Source of the DNA: Gemmatimonadaceae bacterium
GTDB lineage: Bacteria > Gemmatimonadota > Gemmatimonadetes > Gemmatimonadales > Gemmatimonadaceae
Direction of reading: 5' to 3'
DNA length: 64,000 nt
NCBI GenBank assembly: GCA_025358925.1
Contig: JANYHT010000037.1
Span: forward strand, 28,501-92,500
Below the pieces are notes generated by a model, which ran no database searches, was not told the DNA's origin, and saw nothing but the letters and a program-made list of their open reading frames with translations. Numbering within the stretch: position 1 is the stretch's first letter; the number at the start of each line of letters is the position of its first letter. The position numbers were made by a program, and so were the translations under genes. Of the stretch, positions 32,110 to 39,992 are shown in pieces.

Positions 32110-34239
32110 ATGTCCAGCACCACTCGGATGCGCAGCGCGCATTCGCGGATGCGCGTGAGCGCCGCATCTTCCCACGTAGTTTTCAACACATTTGTCGCCG
32201 CGTGTGTCGCCCTGTGTTCAGGCGTCTCATCGCTCAGCGCGCAATCCACCACCGACACGACCCGCCAAGTGGTCGCCGATTCTGCGCGGCGAATTGAACG
32301 CGTGGTGGTCAACGCCATCCGTGCATCGGACGCTGCGCCAATCGCACAAAAAACGATTGGTCGCGCAACAATCACACAGCGTCAATTCGGACAGGAGGTC
32401 CCCATGTTGCTCCAGGGGGCGTCGCCCTCGCTGACGGCTGATACGGAAACCGGCACGAACTGGGGTTATAGCCATCTGCGGCTACGTGGTATTGACCAGA
32501 CACGTATCAACATTACGATCGACGGCGTCCCGTTGAATGATCCGGAAGACCAAGTGCTGTATTTCGCCAACTTTGCCGATTTGATGTCCAACGTGCAATC
32601 GGTACAAGTGCAGCGCGGGGTTGGCACGAGTACCGCCGGCACAGCGTCGTATGCAGGGTCGGTGAATTTTGAAACGATGCCCATTGCGCAACCTGCGCCA
32701 AGTGGCGATCTGCAACTGCAGCTTGGATCGTTCGGCGCGCAGCGCGTCAGCGCTGGTTTTGGCTCGGGCCTTTTGGCGAATGGATTCGCGGTGTACGGTC
32801 GAGTAAGCGCGCTCCGCACGGATGGATATCGCGACCACAGTGGTGTGCAGGGGCGCACCGCATTTGTTGGTGCCGGTTGGTTTGGATCGCGCGACATCAT
32901 CAAGCTGACAACGTTGGTGGGCCTGCTCGCCGACACCTTGTCGTACACCGGCGCGACGTCGGCACAATTGCAGCAAAATCGCCGCTTCAACCCCTTGGCG
33001 ACCGATGAGTTGGATCAATTCGGCCAACAAATGGTGGCGCTCGCGTACACGCGCATCGTGAGCTCGGCGACGTCGCTGAATACCACGGTCTATCGCAATT
33101 CTGCGAGTGGGAACTACGATTATTTCGAATTGCCGGATCGCTACCGGTTCAACTTGGCGCACACGTGGTACGGTGTGACCAGTGTGGTCACGCATGAGCA
33201 GGGTGACCTGCAACTCAATGCGGGCGTGAACGCGAATTTGTATCAGCGCGCGCATCGCGGATATCTCAAGCCTGATATCACGTTGTATGACAACACTGGA
33301 CACAAAGACGACGCAAACATTTTCGCGAAAGCCTCGTACAACGCGGGGCGCGCGCGCTGGTTCGTCGACGTGCAAGCGCGACACGCACAATTTCGATACG
33401 TGCCGGACAAGAATGCCGGCATCAGCGAGCGCAGTATCAATTGGAGTTTCTTCAACCCCAAGGTTGGTGTGACGATACAGATCGCCAACGGCGTGTCGGC
33501 GTTTGCCTCGTTTGGTGCGACCACGCGCGAGCCGGCACGCAGCGATTTGTTCGCCGGCGATGATGATTTGACTGCGGATAACGTGGCAGCCTATGGAGAT
33601 TTTACGCGGGTGAAGCCTGAGACCGTGCACGATGCGGAAGTCGGCATCAATATGACGAAGTCGACGTACGAGTTGCACGCGAACGTCTACAACATGGCGT
33701 TTCGTAATGACATCGAACGTATCGGCGCGCCGACAGCTTCGGGCGCCATCTTACGTCGCAACGTGGGATCGAGCTATCGGCGGGGCCTCGAGTTTGACGG
33801 CCTGTGGCGTGGGGTGTCGCGACTGGTGCTGAGCGCGAACGCCGCGTGGAGCATGAATCGTATCAAGCAATTCACGGACTCGTCGCGTGGCACGCCGGTG
33901 CTGCGTCTCAACGTGGAGCCACTGCTCACACCCCGATTCGTTACGACGCAGCGCGCGGAGTTCGCGGTAACGCGACACGTCGCGCTGAGCGCGGAAGCGC
34001 GTTACCAATCGGAGGCTTTTCTCGATAACACGAGTAGTCGCGATCGAGTGCTGCCGGATTTCTTCACGGTTGATGCATCGGCGCGTTTTATGGTCGCGCG
34101 CTATGCGCTCGTAGTGCGCGGCGCCAACCTTGGCGATACACAAAAATTTGGCAGTGGGTCTGTGTCGTCGTCGGGGAAAGTGCGGTACTTCGTGCTGCCG
34201 GCACGCAGTGTGTTCGTAACCGCTGAGGTGACGTTCTAA
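32110..34239 (+). CDS. TonB-dependent outer-membrane receptor, probable thiamine uptake
   Basis: 709 residues. Signal peptide to about residue 45, ending SGVSSLSAQ. The plug domain has QEVPMLLQGASPS, LRLRGIDQTRINITIDG and LRVEVQRG-type end (VQVQRGVGTSTAG). The remaining ~500 residues form alternating beta strands and end in Phe (EVTF), the outer-membrane insertion signal. Thiamine as substrate is inferred from the TPP riboswitch placed 5 bases before the start; a role for other pyrimidine or thiazole precursors is possible. In Bacteroidota, similar receptors under TPP riboswitches are predicted thiamine transporters. The start codon is fixed by the GGGAG in the riboswitch. Confidence 0.85.
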   Translation: MSSTTRMRSAHSRMRVSAASSHVVFNTFVAACVALCSGVSSLSAQSTTDTTRQVVADSARRIERVVVNAIRASDAAPIAQKTIGRATITQRQFGQEVPMLLQGASPSLTADTETGTNWGYSHLRLRGIDQTRINITIDGVPLNDPEDQVLYFANFADLMSNVQSVQVQRGVGTSTAGTASYAGSVNFETMPIAQPAPSGDLQLQLGSFGAQRVSAGFGSGLLANGFAVYGRVSALRTDGYRDHSGVQGRTAFVGAGWFGSRDIIKLTTLVGLLADTLSYTGATSAQLQQNRRFNPLATDELDQFGQQMVALAYTRIVSSATSLNTTVYRNSASGNYDYFELPDRYRFNLAHTWYGVTSVVTHEQGDLQLNAGVNANLYQRAHRGYLKPDITLYDNTGHKDDANIFAKASYNAGRARWFVDVQARHAQFRYVPDKNAGISERSINWSFFNPKVGVTIQIANGVSAFASFGATTREPARSDLFAGDDDLTADNVAAYGDFTRVKPETVHDAEVGINMTKSTYELHANVYNMAFRNDIERIGAPTASGAILRRNVGSSYRRGLEFDGLWRGVSRLVLSANAAWSMNRIKQFTDSSRGTPVLRLNVEPLLTPRFVTTQRAEFAVTRHVALSAEARYQSEAFLDNTSSRDRVLPDFFTVDASARFMVARYALVVRGANLGDTQKFGSGSVSSSGKVRYFVLPARSVFVTAEVTF

Positions 34240-34443
34240 CAGAACTGCCGACCGCGAATTTCACGAATTTCGCGAATCTGCTCCGAGCGGCGACGACTGT
34301 TGCTGCCACGCGGACACACTCACTTTTTTGTTGTTTACAAAAAACGATCACCGCAGTCGACGTGACGCGTCGACAGACTCCTGCGCATCGTTCAAATTCG
34401 CGGCGGGTCGCTGTTCAGAACTGAACGTCAATAGCACAGTCAC
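34240..34443. other. non-coding gap between receptor gene and vapC
   Basis: 204 bases at the convergent ends of the receptor and vapC genes. CGCGAA and TTCGCG form a weak 6-base inverted repeat at about 34252-34273. I see no ORF with support, no RNA and no clear terminator with a T-run. Confidence 0.5.
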
Positions 34444-34872
34444 CTACAACACGACCAGCTGTGCTGCGCTTGCGCCCCGCACCGCTTTACGCGCGATTGA
34501 CTGATCAAAGGTCACGAGCCGACCACCGTGCTTCACTGCCAGTGCGAGCAGATACACGTCAGTCAATTGACGCGGGCCGTGTACTCGAGTTGAGTCGATC
34601 AATTGCGCATCCAGAACACTGACGTCGTCCGGCCAAAAGTTATGCACCGTTGCGGTGGTCGCTTCCCGCAATCGCTCGACAACTTCATGCACCGCATGGG
34701 CATTCGGATAGCCCGGATGCGACATGATCCGCACGCAGCCATTTTGCGTGATTGGACACGACGACCAGCCAATGCCCGCGTTCGCCGCGAACCACTGAAG
34801 CGCCACGTGGTGTGACGCGTGGTCGCTGTCGAGCAGGGCAATCAGCACGTTGACGTCGAGCAACGCGCGCAT
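34444..34872 (-). CDS. vapC: VapC-type PIN-domain ribonuclease toxin
   Basis: 142 residues. The PIN fold's acidic residues are visible: Asp in RALLDVNVLIALLD at the front, Glu in VHEVVERL near residue 66, Asp in RQLTDVYLLALAVKHGG near 105, and Asp in LVTFDQSI near 122. It would cleave RNA when free and be held by VapB. The ATG overlaps the vapB stop by one base (TGATG). PIN proteins of this subgroup often target tRNA or rRNA, but the target cannot be read here. Confidence 0.85.
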   Translation of the reverse strand: MRALLDVNVLIALLDSDHASHHVALQWFAANAGIGWSSCPITQNGCVRIMSHPGYPNAHAVHEVVERLREATTATVHNFWPDDVSVLDAQLIDSTRVHGPRQLTDVYLLALAVKHGGRLVTFDQSIARKAVRGASAAQLVVL

Positions 34873-35114
34873 CAATCCGCGTCGTCGTTGCGCAGTTGAT
34901 CGATGAGGTTGTTGCTGATCATTGTGCCACGCGGTGCGAACGGTCGCACGCCGTACACCGCGACGGCCTCATTCACCGCCAACGGTTGCTGCGGGGCGGT
35001 CAGCGCCTGTCGCAGCAGCTCTGAGACGACTTGTCCGGCGGTTTTATGTTCGCGCCGAGCGCGCTCTTTCGCGGCATTAAGTACGTCATCGTCGATATCT
35101 AAGGTGGTGCGCAT
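34872..35114 (-). CDS. vapB: VapB-type ribbon-helix-helix antitoxin
   Basis: 80 residues. The N-terminus MRTTLDIDDDVLNAAKERAR has a beta strand and helix of ribbon-helix-helix DNA-binding antitoxins, followed by GQVVSELLRQAL. The C-terminal part (RPFAPRGTMISNNLIDQLRNDD) would wrap the toxin. It represses its own operon in related systems. The pair sits just downstream of a DUF2256 gene on the same strand, with 94 bases between. Confidence 0.82.
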   Translation of the reverse strand: MRTTLDIDDDVLNAAKERARREHKTAGQVVSELLRQALTAPQQPLAVNEAVAVYGVRPFAPRGTMISNNLIDQLRNDDAD

Positions 35115-35208
35115 GCATCAGATGCTAATACATCTCACAAGTAATGTACAAGACTCGACCATCTTCGCTTTTTTGTTTATCGAGGAATCATCACGACGGT
35201 CGAAACGG

Positions 35209-35376
35209 CTACACACCCTTCCCCATCCGACATTTGTCACTGCAATAGCGTACCCGTTCCCAATCCCTTTCCCATTTTTTGCGCCACGAAAACGGGCGAC
35301 CACACCGAACACACGTTTTGTCTGGATGACCCTGCACGCCGCCGTCGCGCGGCCGATTCGATTCTCGTCGTGGCAT
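35209..35376 (-). CDS. DUF2256-family zinc-finger small protein
   Basis: 55 residues, too short for common length filters. After [10 protein letters not shown] the body is [18 protein letters not shown] then VRYCSDKCR, giving two Cys-x-x-x-Cys-like pairs (C-x2-C and C-x3-C) separated by an aromatic/basic stretch FSWRKKW. This is the DUF2256 pattern, found in many bacteria near photolyase or cryptochrome genes, function unknown. An in-frame TGA sits two codons before the ATG. Divergent from the M20 peptidase gene (84 bases) and in the same direction as vapBC. Confidence 0.82.
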   Translation of the reverse strand: MPRRESNRPRDGGVQGHPDKTCVRCGRPFSWRKKWERDWERVRYCSDKCRMGKGV

Positions 35377-35460
35377 CTCTCACGAAGCGGACAACCTCGC
35401 ATCCATGTTCCAATACTTAAAAACCGTGCGCGGCACACCAAACGCGTGCATGTTGACCAC

Positions 35461-37074
35461 ATGCGCTCACACATCATCGCCCGCCTCGCGGTTACCGCCT
35501 CCCTCTGCACCGCAACCACGACGCTCGTCGCCCAGCGACGTCCAAGTGCCCCCGTCACTCAAACTCCGGCCGCCGCACCCTCGCTCCGACCCGTCGTCGA
35601 TGCATGGCGACGCGTACATGAACGAGAAATTCTCGACGAGGCCTTTGCCTTGCTCTCGCTGCCCAACGTCGCAAGCGATTCCGTCGGCATTCGTCGCAAT
35701 ATCGACGCCCTCAGCGTTGCCTTCGGGAAGCGTGGCGTCACGCTCCGGCCACTGACCGCACCATCTGGTGGTAATCCCGCACTCGTCGGCGAACTTAACG
35801 TGCCCGGTGCCACGCGCACCGTCGTGATGTACGCGCACTACGACGGGCAACCGGTTGCCAGCGGAGGCTGGGACGGCGCGCCTTTCGTACCCGAGCTTCG
35901 ACATTACGCCAACAGTATCGCGGGAGATGCCGCTGCCTTACCCGAACGCGGCGACACCGCAGACTCGCAGCTTCGCATTCGTGCTCGTTCCGCCAGCGAT
36001 GACAAAGGTCCCATCATCGCGATGCTCGCCGCACTCGACGCCATGAAAGCGCAGCAAGTCGCGCCGTCGATCAACGTGAAGTTTTTTCTTGATGGCGAAG
36101 AGGAAGCAGGCGACAACCACCTCGGCGAGATACTGCGTGCACATAAAGCAACGCTGCGCGCGGATGCCTGGCTATTTTTCGACGGACCAATGCACGTGAA
36201 CGGCGCACCGCAGCTCGTGCTCGGTGTGCGTGGCGTGACAGGCGTTGACGTCACGTTTTATGGCGCGAATCGCGCATTGCACAGTGGACACTACGGCAAT
36301 TGGGCACCCAACCCTGCCGTTGCGGTGGCACAGTTTATCGCCTCCATTCGCGACAACGACGGTCATATTCGGATCGCGAATTTCTACGACGACGTTCCCG
36401 TGATTGCGCACGCGGATCGCGCGTCGGCGCGCGCACTATCGCTGACGGATGATTCGTTGCGCACGTCCCTCGGACTTGCGCACACGGAAGCGAACAACGC
36501 GGCGCTCGGTGAGCGTATCATGTTGCCAGCGCTCAACATTCGGGGTATTCGAGCAGGCAACGTAGGTGCCGGCGCGGCCAACGCCGTGCCGACGTCGGCC
36601 AGTGTTTCCATCGATTTTCGCTTAGTGCCCAATCAGCAAACAGCACGCATCCGTCAGCGGCTCGACGCGCATCTCAAACTGCTCGGCTACACCGTCGTCG
36701 GCAGCGCGGATGCGGCAGCGCGCAGCAAGGATCGCTCGCGACTGGTCTACGTCGCGTGGGACTCCGGCTACACCAGTGTGCGCGTTCCATCCAATAAACC
36801 TGCGGTGGGCGCCGTACGACGGATCATGGCGCGCAGTTACGGACGCGATCCGTTCATGCTACCAATTCTCGGCGGATCGTTGCCGTTGTTTCATTTTGTC
36901 GACGCGCTGGGTGCGACGGTCATTACGGTACCCATGGTAAATGCCGACAATAGCCAGCACGCGCCGAACGAGAACTTGCGCCTACAGAACTTGTGGGACG
37001 GAATCGTTTTACTCACAGACATCATCACAGGGCTCGGCCGAGAATGGCCTGGGGCGACGAAAGTGGTACCATAG
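35461..37074 (+). CDS. exported M20-family peptidase
   Basis: 537 residues with a signal peptide (LAVTASLCTATTTLVAQ). The metal centre of M20 di-zinc peptidases is visible: His/Asp in MYAHYDGQPVASGG near residue 125, Asp in RSASDDKGPIIAML near 180, Glu-Glu in DGEEEAGDNHLGE near 210, with the lid domain inserted after that. It probably degrades peptides in the periplasm. The 187-codon in-frame reading upstream of ATG 35461 is rejected as it covers vapB and the DUF2256 gene on the opposite strand. No strong ribosome-binding site. Confidence 0.88.
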   Translation: MRSHIIARLAVTASLCTATTTLVAQRRPSAPVTQTPAAAPSLRPVVDAWRRVHEREILDEAFALLSLPNVASDSVGIRRNIDALSVAFGKRGVTLRPLTAPSGGNPALVGELNVPGATRTVVMYAHYDGQPVASGGWDGAPFVPELRHYANSIAGDAAALPERGDTADSQLRIRARSASDDKGPIIAMLAALDAMKAQQVAPSINVKFFLDGEEEAGDNHLGEILRAHKATLRADAWLFFDGPMHVNGAPQLVLGVRGVTGVDVTFYGANRALHSGHYGNWAPNPAVAVAQFIASIRDNDGHIRIANFYDDVPVIAHADRASARALSLTDDSLRTSLGLAHTEANNAALGERIMLPALNIRGIRAGNVGAGAANAVPTSASVSIDFRLVPNQQTARIRQRLDAHLKLLGYTVVGSADAAARSKDRSRLVYVAWDSGYTSVRVPSNKPAVGAVRRIMARSYGRDPFMLPILGGSLPLFHFVDALGATVITVPMVNADNSQHAPNENLRLQNLWDGIVLLTDIITGLGREWPGATKVVP

Positions 37075-37214
37075 TCCTTCGTCCGTACAAGGATGAGCTC
37101 AGCTTGGGCGCGCCACGAGATCGCCTAGCGTCCGACGACGGCTCGCTGTTCTCTCTTGTGTTGCCAACCGCGCGTTGACCTGAGCACGAAACGCGCCGTT
37201 AGATTCTCCATTAT

Positions 37215-39992
37215 ATGAGCACGTCAGCCATCTCCAGCGTTTTCAACGACGGCGTCATCGCCGAACAATTCGAACGTTACCGTCTTGATCCCGGGAGTGT
37301 GGATGAGACGTGGCGTCAGTATTTCCGCATCGCGGAGTCGCTGTTTGCGGGGGACACGCCAGCGCCATCGGGGCATTCCCCAGCAGGCGTCGACATCGCG
37401 CTGATGAAAAAAGTGGCGTCGGCGGCATCGCTCCAACAGGCCATCCGGAATTACGGACACCTCGCCGTCCAGCTCGACCCGCTTGGATCACCGCCGCCGG
37501 GCGCCGACGATATCACACCGGCGTACTACGGGCTGACCGACGCGGATCTCGAGATCATTCCCGGTGGGGCGCTCGATGACGCACGCTATGCGACTGCCGC
37601 TGATGTGATTCGCCGCAAACGCGCCGTGTATTCGAATCGCATTGGTTACGAAGTGTGGCATTTGCAGACGGACGCCGAACGCGAATGGTTCCGCACGACA
37701 TTTCGCGATGGCATTATCACGCGCGATTTGACGAACGGCGAAAAAAAGGCCGTGCTGTATCGGCTCAATGAAGTGGATGGACTCGAACGTTTCATCGGAC
37801 GCGCGTACGTCGGTTACAAGCGCTTCTCCGTCGAGGGCACTGACACCCTTATTCCGTTACTCGACACGGTCATTGATGAATCCGGTCGAGCCGGTGCGCG
37901 TGAGATTGTCATCGGCATGGCGCATCGTGGACGATTGAACGTGCTCACGAACGTCATGGGCAAACCGTTCGAAGCGCTGTTCGCCGAATTTGAAGGACGC
38001 CACGATCACGCCGATGAAAACGCGACTGGTGATGTGAAGTACCACCTGGGGTACGCGGGATCGCGCGACGTCGACGGCCGCGAAGTGCTGTTGCGCCTCG
38101 TGCCCAACCCATCGCATCTCGAAGTGGTGAATCCGGTCGTCGAAGGCGTTGCGCGCGCTTTGCAGCGGGTGCCGGGTAGTCCCGGCACGCGCGACGAATC
38201 GTCAGTGGTGCCGGTCGCGATTCACGGCGATGCGGCATTTCCTGGCGAAGGGATCGTCGCGGAAACACTGAATATCTCGAGCCTCAATGCGTTCCGCACC
38301 GGTGGAACAATTCACATCATCGTGAATAATCAGGTGGGCTTTACCACCGACCCAAACGACGCACGCTCCACGCACTATTCGTCTGACCTTGCGAAGGGAT
38401 TCGAAATCCCGATCTTTCATGTCAACGCGGACGATGCACAAGCATGCATCACCGCCGCTCGGTTGGCGTGCGCATACCGTGCCAAGTTCAAGAAAGATGT
38501 ACTTATCGACCTCGTGGGCTATCGGCGGCACGGACACAATGAAGGCGACGAACCAACGTACACACAGCCCAAGCGCTACGAGTTGATCAAAGCGCACCCC
38601 ACCGTGCCGCAAGCGTGGGCGCAACGCCTCGTCGCGGAAGGTGTGATCGCCAACGACGAGGCGACCGCAGTCGAGAAACAAGTTGCCGATCGCTACGCCG
38701 CCATTCACGCGCGCTTCAAAGCATCGCTACTGGGGAGCGAGACGCACGCCCCGTGGCCGGCCGAACCCGCTGCGCCAGCAAAGGCCGTGACTACTGCAGT
38801 GGCAGCGGTTCGGTTGCTGCTGATCAACGACATGCTCCTGACGTGGCCAAACACGTTCACACCGCATCCGCGATTGGCAAAGCAGTTAGAACGTCGGCGC
38901 GAAGCGATGGGTGAGGGCGGTGGTATCGATTGGGGGCACGCCGAGGCGCTTGCGTTTGGATCGCTTCTCGCTGACGGCGTCTCGGTGCGCATGAGCGGAC
39001 AAGACGTGGAACGCGGTACGTTCTCACATCGACATGCCGTGCTCAACGACGTCGAAACGGGCGCGAAGTATGCACCGCTTGCCCATCTTACCGGCGCCAC
39101 CGGAGCCTTCGAGATCTACAACTCTGCGTTAAGCGAAACCGCAGTACTTGGCTTCGAATATGGCTTCAGTACGGTCGCGACCGACACACTCACGTTGTGG
39201 GAAGCACAGTTCGGCGACTTCGTTAACGTGGCGCAACCCATCATCGATCAGTTCATCGTCGCTGATCGCGCGAAGTGGGGCATCGATTCTGGCGTCGTGC
39301 TCTTGTTGCCACACGGATATGAGGGACAGGGGCCTGAACATTCCAGTGCGCGTCTCGAACGCATGCTGCAACTGTGTGCCGAAGGCAACATGACCGTCGC
39401 CTATTGCAGCACGCCGGCGCAGTATTTCCATCTCCTGCGCCGACAAGCATTGCGTCGGGACCGACGTCCGCTCATGTGCTTGCAGCCCAAGTCGTTGTTG
39501 CGATTGGCGCCGGCCGCGTCGCATTTGCGCGACCTCTCCGACGGAAGCTTTCAACTCGTGATCGATGATCCCATCGCGTCGCAACATCGCGATGACATTC
39601 GGCGTGTGGTGTTCTGCACCGGTAAATTGTACTACGACCTCTCGCTGGCACCGTCGCGCAACGCCCACTTGGCGCTCGTACGGATCGAGCAGTTGTATCC
39701 GTGGCCGCATGACGAGATTGCGCGCGTGATGCATTTGTATCCGGCAATCGAGCAAGTGTTATGGGCACAGGAAGAGCCGCGCAATCAAGGCGCATGGACG
39801 TATGTGCAACCACGGCTGCGAGCATCTGCGGGCGCTGCCGTGGGCGTGCGGTACGTGGGTCGTCCGGAGCGCGCAAGTCCCGCCGAGGGCGCGAAGGACG
39901 CACATGATCTCGAGCAGGCGCGCATTGTGTCTGTCGTGATGGAAACGGGCGAATTCGCTGAGGAGTGGCAACCGATGAAGGTGGGACAGTGA
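37215..39992 (+). CDS. sucA: 2-oxoglutarate dehydrogenase E1 component
   Basis: 925 residues. The thiamine-diphosphate enzyme decarboxylates 2-oxoglutarate in the TCA cycle and passes succinyl groups to the E2 enzyme. The N-terminus FNDGVIAEQFERYRLDP is typical, then GMAHRGRLNVLTNVMGKP near residue 235, HIIVNNQVGFTTDP near 365, RRHGHNEGDEP near 440 and HGYEGQGPEHSS near 700. Neither sucB nor lpd follows. The 140-base gap upstream holds an inverted repeat GCGCGTT/AACGCGC and a weak sigma-70-like TTGACC-N19-TAGATT, leaving an almost leaderless start. Confidence 0.94.
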   Translation: MSTSAISSVFNDGVIAEQFERYRLDPGSVDETWRQYFRIAESLFAGDTPAPSGHSPAGVDIALMKKVASAASLQQAIRNYGHLAVQLDPLGSPPPGADDITPAYYGLTDADLEIIPGGALDDARYATAADVIRRKRAVYSNRIGYEVWHLQTDAEREWFRTTFRDGIITRDLTNGEKKAVLYRLNEVDGLERFIGRAYVGYKRFSVEGTDTLIPLLDTVIDESGRAGAREIVIGMAHRGRLNVLTNVMGKPFEALFAEFEGRHDHADENATGDVKYHLGYAGSRDVDGREVLLRLVPNPSHLEVVNPVVEGVARALQRVPGSPGTRDESSVVPVAIHGDAAFPGEGIVAETLNISSLNAFRTGGTIHIIVNNQVGFTTDPNDARSTHYSSDLAKGFEIPIFHVNADDAQACITAARLACAYRAKFKKDVLIDLVGYRRHGHNEGDEPTYTQPKRYELIKAHPTVPQAWAQRLVAEGVIANDEATAVEKQVADRYAAIHARFKASLLGSETHAPWPAEPAAPAKAVTTAVAAVRLLLINDMLLTWPNTFTPHPRLAKQLERRREAMGEGGGIDWGHAEALAFGSLLADGVSVRMSGQDVERGTFSHRHAVLNDVETGAKYAPLAHLTGATGAFEIYNSALSETAVLGFEYGFSTVATDTLTLWEAQFGDFVNVAQPIIDQFIVADRAKWGIDSGVVLLLPHGYEGQGPEHSSARLERMLQLCAEGNMTVAYCSTPAQYFHLLRRQALRRDRRPLMCLQPKSLLRLAPAASHLRDLSDGSFQLVIDDPIASQHRDDIRRVVFCTGKLYYDLSLAPSRNAHLALVRIEQLYPWPHDEIARVMHLYPAIEQVLWAQEEPRNQGAWTYVQPRLRASAGAAVGVRYVGRPERASPAEGAKDAHDLEQARIVSVVMETGEFAEEWQPMKVGQ

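Noticed and set aside
32482..33678. 398-residue open frame on the minus strand across the receptor gene
   Set aside because: Opposite to a clear TonB receptor; Arg/His-rich composition with no domain pattern.
37170..37205. Sigma-70-like promoter TTGACC-N19-TAGATT before sucA
   Set aside because: Spacing is long and the -10 box is weak; not strong enough for a separate feature.
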